DNA of 64,000 bases from Blastomussa wellsi (taxonomy: Eukaryota > Cnidaria > Anthozoa > Scleractinia > Plerogyridae), in assembly GCA_947652115.1 (NCBI GenBank), contig OX393569.1:12057441-12121440 (forward strand), read 5' to 3'. The notes beneath the pieces were generated by a model. It saw nothing but the letters and a program-made list of their open reading frames with translations, had not been told where the DNA came from and did not search any database. Position numbers and translations under genes: made by a program. Shown piece after piece: positions 10,555 to 22,300 of this stretch; position 1 is the first letter of the stretch; every line of letters starts with the position of its first letter.

Positions 10555-10810
10555 ATTGAAGTTGAACAGTTATTTTTGTTGAGTGTTAAATAAATATGAC
10601 AGTTGAAGTTGAACAAACATTGTTGTTGAACGAAAATAATTTTAGTTGAAGTTGAACAAATATTGTTGTTGAACGAAAATAATTTTAGTTGAAGTTGAAG
10701 GAAAATGCGCATCGTTGAATATAAATATAAAACGTTGAATACGAATATATCTTGTTGAACATAAATAAAAGTTGTTGAATATAAATATGCAAGTTGTTGA
10801 ATTTTGCAAC
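10555..10810. repeat. GTTGAA-rich minisatellite
   Basis: Two adjacent 43-bp units (10601-10643 and 10644-10686) differ at one base, and a third unit starts at 10687. Degenerate GTTGAA-containing copies continue on both sides. It lies just upstream of the HECT gene. The ORFs crossing it are low-complexity artefacts. Confidence 0.85.
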
Positions 10811-13800
10811 ATTTGGCCAACCATATTCGCGTGTGTGGTGCAGTTTTCCGGGTGTCGTAAATACTCACCACCAGGCCCCTGCAGGTCCATAATGATCATT
10901 GATTAGAGGCAAGCAGGCAACTACAAAGGGGACTCCCCATGAAACAAGGTGATAATATCTGCAAATAGAATCAGTTCAATGTACTAATGTTAATCTTCAG
11001 TGAAGTTCAGCGTTTAAGAAAGCTCTGGTGTGGAGCAAAACTTCATGGCTGTTATTTATTAAAAGTGTAGTGTGGTATTTAAAAACAATGAACATGTTGT
11101 GCTCTTGTTACTACTCAGCATTCCAATTTTATGCAAGCAGGCAGAACTTCACTAACTTTTCAAATTTATCTGTTTTGACTCCTTTAATTGCATTCCAGTA
11201 TGAGTTGAATGCAATACAGCAAACCCACAGGAGGACTTAAAAACCTAGTAAATAAAAACACTTAAATGAGATGAAATGAAAGAGTGAGCTATTGAAAAGT
11301 AAGCTTATTTGAAAGGCCTCTAAAGGAACTTTAAATGTTAAATTAACTTAACTTAGTTAACAACTAGGAGCAGGTTGCCCAGTGAATGGCACGGTGAGAG
11401 CAGTTAGCAGCATAATTTCTGGCGTGCTAGTGTTTTGCTGGCATTGTATTAGCTTTTGGTGTAACATACTCATCACTTGTTGGGTCATTGGTACTTTGGT
11501 TTGCATTATGCATGCATCTTTGCACTATCCTCATAGTTTTACTTTACTCTACATTCCGGTGTTGCACTGGGTGCAGTTTTTTCTGGATTTTCTTCTCCTT
11601 TTCTTCAGGGTTTTTTCAATCTACAGTATTGTTCTTAGTGGCAAATTGTCCTCACTTCTTCCATCTGTTGTTTGGCTGACATAAGCTGTGTTCTGCAAAC
11701 AACAGCTTATCGGTAGCCTTGTTTTTTGTCAGTTCCCTCTTCTCTACTGTCATTTTCTTCAACTGTATTGTTTACAACGCCATACATAGATGTAGTCACA
11801 TCCTCATCATCCTCAAATGAGTTTACGGTAGCCATGGCTAGCACTATTGTGTCAGAGCTTCATCTGAACACCACCCCAATATCGAGTGCTCCACCAGTCA
11901 CGAGCACTCCTTTACGCTCAGTGATGGACATGACAAGTGCTTTCGCCATCAGGAGGTACGTTGTGTTTGCCTGCCTGTGACTTAACTTTCCCATCCTCCT
12001 CAGCCCGCCTTGCTCAGTTGATTACTTATCCTGTTATGTCATTGTCATTAGCTAATCTGTTGCTTGGCATGGACAGATCAACCTTGATTCAGTCTTTCAT
12101 TATTTAACACTGCACCATTCGTTTTCCTCTATTGCTTCTATTGGTGTGTGGCAAAGCTAACCAAGTGGCTGATACCCTTTCTTGTTTCCAGTTTCAGCGG
12201 TTCAGGCTTCTAGCTCCACAAGCCAATCTAGTTCCAACACGAATCCCTTTAACTATTCTGTTCTGTGGTCGGACAGAGTGTCTGGACAATTTTTTTATGC
12301 CTCCCAGTGCAAACACCAAATGTTTTGATTTGACAATGCTTTATCAAGGTGTTCTGTAATATGACGTCCAACCCCACTACAGTTTTGCCTGGTCAAAATG
12401 GTGACTTAGTCAGACATGTCCTCTCACAGCTAAAAAAACTTATTTGCAGCCCTGCATATCCCATCCATTACCCCCACCATCACTTAAAAATGCTTTAATA
12501 CTAATACACCTTTTGCACAACTGGATGCCGTTTGGCCCAAATGAATGCATTTTCGCATTATTGTCTGACTTTTAGTGCAAATGATTGCGTATTTTCTCTA
12601 AATGAACAGCAAAAGGTGTAATTGTTACTTGAATTGATTGACAATCATGTTTGATAGCAACAGAAGTAATGGAACTAAATAAATGTAAGTCTGAATTTAC
12701 TCTGTCCAATCTAACAACTGCATAATTCATACTTGTGAAGGAAAGCAGCCACGCCTGGAAGTCGCATAAAGAGCTGTCATCTGGAGGAACACCTGTCTGC
12801 AGTTCAAATGTTAAAAACAAGATCTAGCTTATAATTCCATGGTAATTGATGTCCATAATAGTGTAACTCTGGTGCCCTGAAGGGCTGCAGAATGGAGCCC
12901 CGTACCTATAGAAATTGAAAAGCCATGCATGCATACAACTAGGAGATCACTTTTAATGGTCGAAACGGGAAGCAGCACAGTTTGTAAGCGTGTGGGCTCT
13001 ACATACGTTCTATGTATGTATGTACAACATTGTGCAACATGGCGGCCATGCTCCAGAGATAAGTTGAACTGGTTAACATGAAGGTTAATGCAAGCTTGCA
13101 TCTTTGATATTGGGCATCAGTGTTGTGGCCAACATTGACAGCTGTCAAAGGTACCCGCTGAAAAGTATCACATGACCATATCGCAGGCTCAGAACTCATC
13201 GAGGTCAACCGCTGCACAGGTATTGGTTTTTTATTGGATTGTAGGCTCAAGTTTGATTTTTTTCTAGGGTTCTAACAGGATTTTGCAATTTTCCATGGTC
13301 ATTCTCAGTGGAATTTCTGCAACTGGAGTTGACGATTAATGATTTATTTCGGCTATGGAATCATTCTTGCATAGTTGCAAATGCTAGTATTTTTAATGAA
13401 TGCCTGCCTGCCTATGACGTAGACCATTTAACTTCTGAGGGGGAGGGGGGGAGGTTGGGTGATTTTGAAAAAAATAGCCTGCAAGCACACTTGAAGAAAA
13501 AAAATTGTGGGCATGAATAGTGCCAAAAGAAATTCACGCACATTCAGCGAGCTGAAAAATTCCCTGTTACATGCACTGAGAAATGTCCTGTGCATGAAAG
13601 GGTGTCTGTACCAAATCACCAAGCCCCCCCCTCAGAAGTCAAATGGTTCGCCCCTAACCTTAAGCTTCAGACATCTTCAGACTCACCAGCAAATAGCTAA
13701 CACTGTCAAGAAAAGCAGCCACACTGAGAGCCAAGACAAGTCTCTGTTAAAACAAAACATCATTAGCAGCAGGGAAAAAATAGATTCTGTCACTAACAGT

Positions 13801-13969
13801 ATACAAAATACCTCACTATTAGGAGGCACCATCTTTAATGTCTCTAATTTTGAGCCAAAAGAAACCACATTTCTAATGAAAAATGTAAATGTAATTTATT
13901 TACCCATGGTACACTTGAGAGCTGCAGCTCATTTTGAACATGACCGTCCGTTCCAGATTGAATTGGAAT
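10811..13969. other. Gene-poor intergenic region
   Basis: AT-rich, with no convincing gene. A short plus-strand stretch (about 12141-12262, NQVADTLSCFQFQRFRLLAP) resembles the tail after RNase H in DIRS-like retroelements and may be a relic. A 9-bp-arm hairpin (ATAAGCTGT ... ACAGCTTAT) lies near 11680-11709. The hydrophobic ORF at 11382-11684 has no family features. Confidence 0.5.
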
Positions 13970-14155
13970 TTAGAAATGTTGGTTTTTGAGGACAGGGGAA
14001 AACCGGAGTACCTGGAGAAAAACCTCTCGGAGCACGGGTGAGAACGAACAACAAATTAACTCAACCCATGTATGACGTCGGGTCCGGGAATCAACCCTGG
14101 GCCACATTGGTGGGAGGGGAGTGCTCTCACCACTGTGCCAATCCTGCTCCTCAAA
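13970..14155 (-). repeat. tRNA-derived SINE
   Basis: Read on the minus strand, a tRNA-like head carries an A box (TGGCACAGTGGTGAG) and a B box (GGGTTGATTCC). A tail domain follows with CTCCGAGAGGTTTTTCTCC and CTCCGGTTTTCCCCTGTCC, ending in AACATTTC. I recognise this tail from SINEs widespread in cnidarian genomes; that is memory, not a search. Confidence 0.75.
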
Positions 14156-15387
14156 GTAGCCGACACTTCTTGTTGGTCTTTGGTCCTTACTGAAAGCACT
14201 GTTAACGGATTGCTTTGTTTGAGAAATGAAAAGAAAGAAAACTAAATGTTCAAAAGAGTTTACTTGCACTCGTGAGGTGCCTACATGTACATTTTACTTT
14301 GACTAATCTGAATGCCCTCAAGCTCTACTACAAAATTAGTAATCAGTCCTTGAGGTAATAAAATACACACCTGCACAAAATACTTGTACTTTCTGACGAG
14401 CCATATGACAAATATAATAAAGATGCTATAAATACATAAAGAAATCAATCGTCAGTGTACATGTATAACAACAGAACATTCAAAACCACATCAAGTTATA
14501 TTCAGTAAAACATCATAACAAACAGCAATTATTGACAATTAATTTTGAACTTTACAAGTATGTTTGCATAAGCTTGGAAGCCATAACTGACCAAGATTCA
14601 CAACCTCTTGACTGTGTACATTCCTCAACAGTGTTCACATAGGACAGGGAGTCTACATTCAAAGCACAAGGTCTTCTGATAAATCTGAAGACATTCTGAT
14701 TCATTTTCACTTAGATCCATTGCAGACCGTTGCAGCCAAGCTTTACAGGAAGACCATTTTGTCTTCCAAGCTTATTCTTTTACTGATGACCTTATTAATA
14801 AAGCATACAATTATAACCTTTCGACAGTCAGTCTGCTGTCTTTGACAGGTTAAAATTGAGTGATGAAATGAAACAAAATTAATTAATTAAAAAGAATGTT
14901 GGAAAGGTTGCCATTAAAGGTGCTAAAAGAATGTTTAATTTAACAGTATTGCCTCAGAAGTGGGCTGAGTTATCGTCGGCTTCAGCAGTTTTGGCTGTGT
15001 GCCATGATTCCAGTCTCTTTTGTTGGAAAAGTGCACTCTTGCAAACACAGACTTTTGTTTTAAAGACAGAACGCTTCTTATTTTATATGCTGACTTTAAT
15101 TTCGAACTGCTAATTTTGTTAATCTTTTCGAACTGCTAATTTTGTACATTCAAGAACTATCTAGAATCTTCCAGAAGTTTAACTGTACCAGTTTAAACAA
15201 GTCTTCTGTAGGCCGCATAGCAAGTCCCTTGTCAGCTTTTTGTAATTGCGTCATGGCTTGACAATTTGTTAGCTTGTTGTTGATGATTTCTTGTCCACGG
15301 CGGGGCTATTTTAGTTGTCTTCATGCTGAATTGAAGCGACGTTTGGACTTCCTTGCCTGGCCTCTGTATTAATTAATGTAAACAACA
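14156..15387. other. Intergenic, no gene seen
   Basis: AT-rich, with no recognisable coding, RNA or structured repeat feature. Confidence 0.5.
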
Positions 15388-16035
15388 ATGGCATCCGAAT
15401 TGAAGTCAGTGACTGCTGTAGTTCCTTTGAATGGGAAGAATTATCCAACATGGAAGATACAGTGTCGGATGGCTCTGATGAAGGAAGGGTTATGGAACAT
15501 TCTTGATGGTCCTGAAGCTGTTCCTGGTCTGGAGAATGATAGGTACACAAAGTTCCTCGCATGAAGAAGTTGAGCGCTTGCAATAACCATGCTGTCCATT
15601 GAGCCTTCCCTGTTGTATTCAGTTGGAGATCATGAAGACCTGGCCACTGTGTGGGGGAAGCTGGCAAACCAATTTCAGAAGAGAACATGAGCCAACAAGC
15701 TGGAACTGCGTTGTATCTTTTCTCTTCGTGGCTAAAAAAGTCTGTGCAGGACCATGTTAAAGCCATGATCAAGATTTTCGAAGGCTTGTGGTGATTGGAG
15801 ACCAATTTCAGAAGAGGATTGTGTAGTGCATTTGCTAGCCAGTCTGCCAGACTTGCTCAACATGCTGGTCACTGCTCTTGAGGCCAACGTGGAGGTTCCA
15901 TCACTGAGCGATTGTTACATGAAGAACAGAAGCTAAAGGAACTGGGAGGTGTCAGAGCAGGCAATGAAGGAGTAATGACAGGAAAACAGCGATCCAAGGC
16001 AAAAGGACCAAAGTGCCACCGCTGTGGAAAATTCG
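15388..16035 (+). pseudogene. Copia-type gag relic
   Basis: The ATG at 15388 opens a copia Gag N-terminus (VVPLNGKNYPTWKIQCRMAL near residues 10-30), stopped at 15562-15564. Homology continues in other frames: LSIEPSLLYSVGDHEDLATV and then a nucleocapsid zinc-knuckle start (KCHRCGKFG) at about 16010-16035. The knuckle is cut off by the foldback element that follows. No pol sequence is seen beyond it. This lineage differs from the young copia at 1-4335. Confidence 0.75.
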
Positions 16036-16392
16036 GTTATCTTGGCCGCCAAATTCAAACTGTCAGCTTGGTGACCAAGCCATCATGACAAAATCACTCT
16101 TAACTGTGGAGAGGCACAGAACAATTTTCATCATGCAAATTTTACTGTGTTACGACCTGTGGGGAAACCACAAAGCAACTAAAAACAAATGAAGCACTGA
16201 GAGTAAACTTCAACAACCCAAAACAACATGCAGAGTTTCATAATTTCCCGCCGTTTCTGGTGAAACTTCCCTAGGGGTAGCAGGGTAAAATTTGCATGAT
16301 AAGAATTTTCCTGTGCCTCTCCACGAATGAGTGGTTTTGTCACGATGGCATGATCACCAAGCTGACAGTTTGAATTTGGCGGTCAAGATAAC
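16036..16392. mobile_element. Foldback/MITE-like DNA element inserted in gag relic
   Basis: The terminal inverted repeats begin GTTATCTTGGCCGCCAAATT at 16036 and end with its near-complement at 16392. The arms are about 115 bp with scattered mismatches, around a short unique centre, with no ORF. It interrupts the zinc knuckle of the preceding gag relic. A target-site duplication is not evident. Confidence 0.75.
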
Positions 16393-17400
16393 TTGATGCG
16401 GATCCAACGAAAGCGGAATTTGAAACCTAGAACCTGAAAAGTAGTGCTTCTCAAAAGGTTAGGATAAATAAACCTTGAAACCCAAGTCAAAGCATGTAGG
16501 AAGAAAAGTTATCAACAGCTTCCGTGAGCCAGTTTTGGTGAGATTAGGCCATTTTTGTGGAATTTATGGAGCTTCGAGTGTGGACCGTTGGCGGACTAAG
16601 TTGCCAACCTTTCGCTTCGCTTTACTCGAAGGCAAACATCAGAAAGTGTCTTTAAATCAACTCCAGGAAACACAAAGAGACACCAAAATAACGCAAGTAA
16701 AACACAAGTTAAGTCATAAAGGAAATAAAATCTTTGCGTACCTTTTTATAGTATAGTCCAAAGAATTAGTTGGCAAGATTTCCGCAAAGCCCCATACATT
16801 TATTATGCATGCAGTTCTTTGTTTATTGAAAACAATAACCGGAACAATAGAGACCCTTTGGGACTTATGCTCTTTGTTTGAGTCATTTCTTTGTTCAACT
16901 AACTTCTCATTTTTTTCTAAGTCCAAAATAGTTTTAAACTTAGAAAAATTTAACGAAATTTGTCTCGAATCGCGTGAAAAATGGGTTAAATAAATTTAGA
17001 CTTACAAAATTTTTAAAATTTAGCGTCTAAAATACGGAAAATCGAAAGGAAATGTTAAATTTTTGGGAGATTTCAACGATGTTTTAAAATTAAATACGCG
17101 TGTACAAATGGTTTAAAAATAGTGATTTAGGCCTTGGGGTTAGCTTTCAAATATTGTTTGGCTCATCAAGTATTTTATTTAATGATACAAAATAAAGAAT
17201 AAATGTTTTGCTTACCTTTCTCGTTGTATTTTGTCGTTGTTTTCCGTTGTTTTGATTACGAGAGTAGAGAAGACAGGTCCAATTCCTGTACGTATTCGAT
17301 GTCGGAGCTCTCAGCGAAATGAATCCATCTACCATCAATCAATCAATCAGTCAGTCAGTCAGCAGATCACGAACGATGCATACAGTAGTACTTTGAACTC
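16393..17400. other. AT-rich intergenic region
   Basis: No gene recognised. The ORF at 16475-16756 lacks family features. A (TCAATCAG)-like short repeat lies near 17335-17365. Confidence 0.5.
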
Positions 17401-17696
17401 TTATGCGTCCTTGTGGACTTCATAAAGATCGGCGATATGCTTGATTATGTTACCAAAAGGATCCTCTCCATAGTGCTTACGCCACAACCACTCCTTTAGG
17501 TAGCTTTCCAAGAGATCTTTGGATGTTCCTCTACGGGGCATACTTCGTTTTATTCCCCACCATGTATTTTCAATGCGCTGCATGTGCGGTGTCTGGGTCT
17601 ACGAAGTTTAGGCTATGGTTAACTATGAGGCGACTATAGCCCTCGTCATTGAGGCAATCGTAAGCTTTCCACATGTCGCTCATCAGGCATGTTCCA
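17401..17696 (-). pseudogene. Merlin/ISXO2-like transposase fragment
   Basis: On the minus strand, MSDMWKAYDCLNDEGYSRLI and VNHSLNFVDPDT are followed after a frame break by QRIENTWWGIKRSMPRRGTS and a KEWLWRKHYGEDPFGN segment. The SD.WKAY, VNHS.NFVDP and IE..W pattern matches the second and third catalytic blocks of the IS1595/Merlin (ISXO2-like) DDE domain. The N-terminal half is absent. Confidence 0.7.
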
Positions 17697-18147
17697 AGCA
17701 ATATTTGAGCGCGAATGGTGGGCAAGAGAGTATCTTTATTCCTGCTCTCTACGAAATAGTATTATTTCAGGCTTCTCGTGGACACTTGTTTGACGACGCG
17801 AGCAGGTTGTGTTCCTTGTACCACTGTATACACCAGCCGTGTTCTGAGATTATGTAGAACAGCTTGAACAGATGTATGGACGTCAAGATAACGTAGAAAA
17901 ATGAAGCAAAATATAGGTTGATAATCTGTGGTTGCACTACTAGTGTATTCGAGAAAATGCTCGAGAGGGTGAGAAATGCAAACTCTTCTTTTTATGTGGC
18001 AAGGGAGCCAATGGAAATGAAATATTCTGCACGTTTTCATGCAAGAACTATCAAATAAGAGAACAAAAGATTGTAATGCAAATTTCTCTTTGTCTACAAA
18101 AGTAACGAAGAAATAAAATTTAATTTTAAACCACCATTTTCCAACTG

Positions 18148-18265
18148 AACCTCGTGGTGTAGTGGTATAGATGATGGACTGGTAATCCTACAACGGTCTT
18201 GAAGGTAGGTGAAGGCCGGGGGTTTGAGGCTTGCTGTGGTAAAAAAAAAGAAAAAAGAAGAAATA
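18148..18265 (+). repeat. tRNA-like SINE head with A-rich tail
   Basis: A box TGGTGTAGTGGTATAGATG and B box GGGGTTTGAGGC are spaced much as in a tRNA. An A-rich stretch from 18240 follows. There is no cloverleaf good enough for a functional tRNA, so this is a SINE or tRNA pseudogene. Confidence 0.55.
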
Positions 18266-18362
18266 TTCGAGGGGAATCTGGACAGAGAAATGCGGAGTAG
18301 AAGAGAGGGAAATAAGAAGAAGAAAAAGGGAGAAAGGGGAAGAGAAAGATAGAGCAGAGAAG
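18239..18362 (+). repeat. Long polypurine tract
   Basis: About 120 bases almost entirely A and G, with only isolated pyrimidines. It could form triplex DNA in principle. It may be the expanded tail of the adjacent SINE-like unit. Confidence 0.7.
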
Positions 18363-19098
18363 ACCATTTTTATTCTAACTGTAAGTAGCAATTAACGATG
18401 TATGTATTCAAATCCTTAGGGGATATCTATTGTTTAAAAAGACAATAAAGCGCATGCATAATTAAGCATTCAGCATGCATAATAAATGTATGGGGCTGTG
18501 CGGAAATTTTTCCAATTAGTTTAAGCTGTTAAATTAATGTAATATTTTTTTAAATATAAGCATAAAATTAGGGACGTGCGGATAAACTGTTTCCCACCTG
18601 GCGATCAAGGAAAAAGAAGCAACAATGAGCTTTACATTGGAAATCACTCTCTGAAAAATAACAACACGAATATTATAGTTAGTTACATGCACATGGTTCA
18701 AAGTATAACACAGGACATAAATACTTACACAATAGTGTTGGTTTTCAGTAAATAATGTACAATTACCTGCCATCTTGTGTTCGGAATGATTTGCAACTGG
18801 GGAGGGAGGGGAGGCATTTATTTTTATTGACAGCTAATCCTTTTCATGGAAGGGCCCGAAATACGCTATTTTAAAGAAAAAATAACCTTAGTGAAATTTA
18901 ACTACTAAAACTGTTAAATGCATGCTTCTGTTCAGTGTACCTAAACACTAACAAACTCAAAATTTTGTTATCACCCCCCCCCCCCACTCCTCCCTCCCTT
19001 CCTCGTTCCTTGAACAGTTGGACGTCATTTATCCGGAAATGAACTGTCCTCGTGATGTTCACGCTTGCTCTTTGTGCGCGTTGTGTCTTTGATCCACC
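18363..19098. other. Upstream region of SLC19 gene
   Basis: AT-rich spacer with a C13 homopolymer (about 18977-18989) followed by a CT-rich stretch. The promoter of the SLC19 gene is presumably here, but no TATA box can be assigned. Confidence 0.4.
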
Positions 19099-19350
19099 AT
19101 GATTTCGAATCCTGGTCTACTGCTGGTGTACAAAGATGGAGTTTTGGCTCAAAGCTACTTTACTTCTTTGTTCATATGGGTTCTTAAAGGAATTGAAACC
19201 CTCGGAACCTTTTCTGACGCCGTATTTGAAAGCGCCACCGAAGAATCTCACAGAAGAACAACTGGACAACCAAATCTACCCTGTGTGGACGTACTCTTAT
19301 CTTGTGACACTGTTCGTGGTGTTTTTAGTGACAGATCTTTTGAGATATAA
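19099..19350 (+). other. Overlapping upstream ORF of SLC19 transcript
   Basis: The ATG at 19099, in a favourable context (ACCATGA), opens 83 codons in a different frame from the transporter and overlaps its start. It has no protein features. If the transcript begins upstream of it, it would damp translation of the transporter. Confidence 0.45.
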
Positions 19351-22300
19351 GCCGGTAATAATAACTGAAGGTCTGGCTTATTTGACAACAAGAATACTTT
19401 TGATTTGGGCGAGTGGGGTATTAGCTATGCAATTCATGCAGTTCGCTTATGGTGTTGCCACTGGTGCCGAAGTCGCGTACTATTCTTACATTTATGCAGT
19501 TGTTGACAAGGATCACTACCAGAAAGTGACAAGCTATACGAGAGCTGCAGTCCTTTTAGGAAGAATGCTATCTGGAGTGATTGGCCAGCTTCTAATATCG
19601 CTGCAAGTGACTGACTACCTAACTCTAAATTACATTTCACTTGCAAGTGTATCTATTTCCTGCATCGTCACGCTTCTTCTACCAAAGGCCTCTGGGAACG
19701 TTTTTGGAACCAGAGTGGAAGAGCAAGAACCAATCATCGCACAGCAACAAAATGGTGCATTTTCTTCCTGGAAAAGAACAATGTCTACCATGTTTCGTGA
19801 TTTTGTACTGTGTTATTCTGACAAACAGCTACTCCGCTGGTCTCTTTGGTGGGCCTTTGCAACATGTGGGGAATTTCAAGTGGAAAATTATGTGCAGAAT
19901 TTATGGGACATTATCTACCCCTCGCACAAGCACAAAATTTATAATGGCGGCGTGACTGCTATCTCACACCTGGCAGGGTCTTTGGTAGCCATTGCACTGG
20001 CATATGTCAAGGTTAACTGGTCCTTGTTTGGAGAGTTGTGTCTTGGTGTGGTGTCAGTGGCAGACGCATTCTTCTTGTTTCTGAGCGCACAGACCAGCAG
20101 TATTTGGATGGCATATCTTATGTACGTCCTATTCCGTACGGCATATACTTTTCTCATAACAGTAGCAAGGTATGTACTATTGTATGGCTTGGAGTGATAC
20201 CATCGTACCGGTAAAACGTACAATGATTTCTCCAATTTTAAAGTGTTTGGCATTTAAACCTGGAAATGCTTATTCAGGAGTGGATCTAGGGGAGTGGTGA
20301 CTGGGGTGTGCACAACACCCCAGTCACAACTAGTAACTAGTACACAACTAGTGTTCTGCCAAAAAAAAAAGAAAAAAGCTGTGGTTTATGTGTTGAAGTA
20401 AAACATGTGATGAGATTGAATAATTTATGTAAAATGCCGTAAAAATGTATTTTGGCACTGAATTTCAAAGCATTACATCATTCCTTAGTGGTGCACCCCT
20501 CCTAAGAAAAATCATGGGTCTGCCCCTGTTGTTGTTGTGTTGATGTTGTTATTTTTGGTGTCACATTTAGCCTGCAGATTGCCAAACATGTAGAGATGAC
20601 CAGATTTGCTTTGGTGTTTGGAATAAACATGTTTGCTGCTCTACTACTACAAACGATTCTGACAAGCATTGTAGTGGATAAACGAGGGTTAAACCTTCCA
20701 GTTACAACACAGGTAGTAATGCCTTGAGTTATAAAGGGGCACTGTTATTAATGTAACAGGGTTCGTACACTTCTTAGCTTTTGAAAATCCATGACTTTCC
20801 ATCACCTTTTCCATGACTTTTCCAAATTTTCCATGACCTAAATTTGACCATTTTCAAGGGAACCATCTTTCATTTTGGATGTGTTTTTACCATTTTCTTT
20901 GTGCAAAAACCTAATTTATTTTGTACCCATTGATGCTTGGAGATTTTTTAAAAACATGTGTTGTTTTGTACATTTTTGGTCAGTTATGGGCTAAATCTGC
21001 TCCAAATAGCTCCACACTGAATTAATTTTTGTAAAATAAAATAAAGGCATACCACGTTTTCTACTAGCATCCCATTTTATTAACAAGATGTCAGCTCGGG
21101 CATGCACACGAATCAAAATTTTGATATAATGTAGTTTTTAGACAAGAAAGTGACCCACCTCTTGAGGCTTTTCATTTATATTTATTTAATTATTTATTGC
21201 TTTAATTTCTTTCTTTCTTATCTTTGTGGTACACTCGTTGGCCCTTTGCTGGGCTTTCTTTCAGTTCAAGAATTTCCAAGAAAGCATCAACATGGAGGAA
21301 ACTTAACATGGAGTAGCCACTGGTAGATGAGGGAAATTTTCCCCAGTTTTTGACTGAAATTTCGAAGCATTTTTGTGCATATTTCAAGCTACAACTTACA
21401 ACACAATCACTATTGTTTGGGTATCATTGGAAACCTGTTTCCCTCCTGGAGAACTTGATTAAAGAGATACCTATTTTAGTTGGAGCTGATGACATCAGAA
21501 GTGGAACAAAGGTCAACGTCGGCCACAGCCAGTTACGGTCAGCACAGGCATCAATAGCCTGTGAACAAGCTCTGGGGGTGGGCAGGGGATGGTGGAGCCT
21601 GTTGACAAAGGGTTCAAGCCGCTATTTCGCCCCCTTGTAATTTAAGCTGTCAATTATCTTTCAGCACATGTCATCAACTACTCGTGGATGCACTGGAATC
21701 TCTGCATTGGAATGTAAATAGTTTCGCACGAAAATATAAAACTTTACTCCGGGTTTACTCCAGCTCTTTGCAAATTAATCTCCATTCCCGATTTTGTGAA
21801 AAGCCGTTAACCTGTAATTCTCAGAATTCTAAAAGAGTAACCTCGCGACTGATCTTCAACGTTTCCAAAAATAAGGAATTGTTGTCCCTGGTCAAAGCAT
21901 TATGTTGGCTCAAGCAGGATTTCAAGCCTCGCTAGAAGAGATTTTTCCAACCTGAGTTGGCTTGTATGCCATGTGTACAAGCTGTTTGTCTTTCGCATTC
22001 AGTTTCCATCCTTACAAGTCACTGCATGAGCCAGCTGACAGTTGATAGTTTGCTAGACTTGTGCATTTCCAGTCAAGAATATCAGAGGCGCTTCGTTCAA
22101 TTTCCTGGCTTGAATTATACATTCAGCGAAGTGAAATTAATACAAGAGTTTCGCCACGGAAATAAGAAGCGAGACGTATACAAAATTCCTCAGCGATAGG
22201 CTGATTAATGTTCATTAAAGAATTAAACAGATCTATAACCGCTATTAAAATAGCCAGAAGATATCATGTTAACATATAAACAATTTTCAGCGATATGCAA

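Noticed and set aside
10542..10899. Minus-strand ORFs of 85-109 residues
   Set aside because: They are translations of the GTTGAA minisatellite.
11382..11684. Multi-span membrane protein
   Set aside because: Hydrophobicity arises from T-rich DNA; no family pattern, splice signals or supporting context.
12572..12820. Possible coding exon on the minus strand (TGVPPDDSSLCDFQAWLLSF)
   Set aside because: Looks slightly protein-like but has no recognised family or neighbouring exon, so it is not called.
18148..18240. Functional tRNA gene
   Set aside because: A- and B-box-like, but no closed cloverleaf, and an A-rich tail follows directly.
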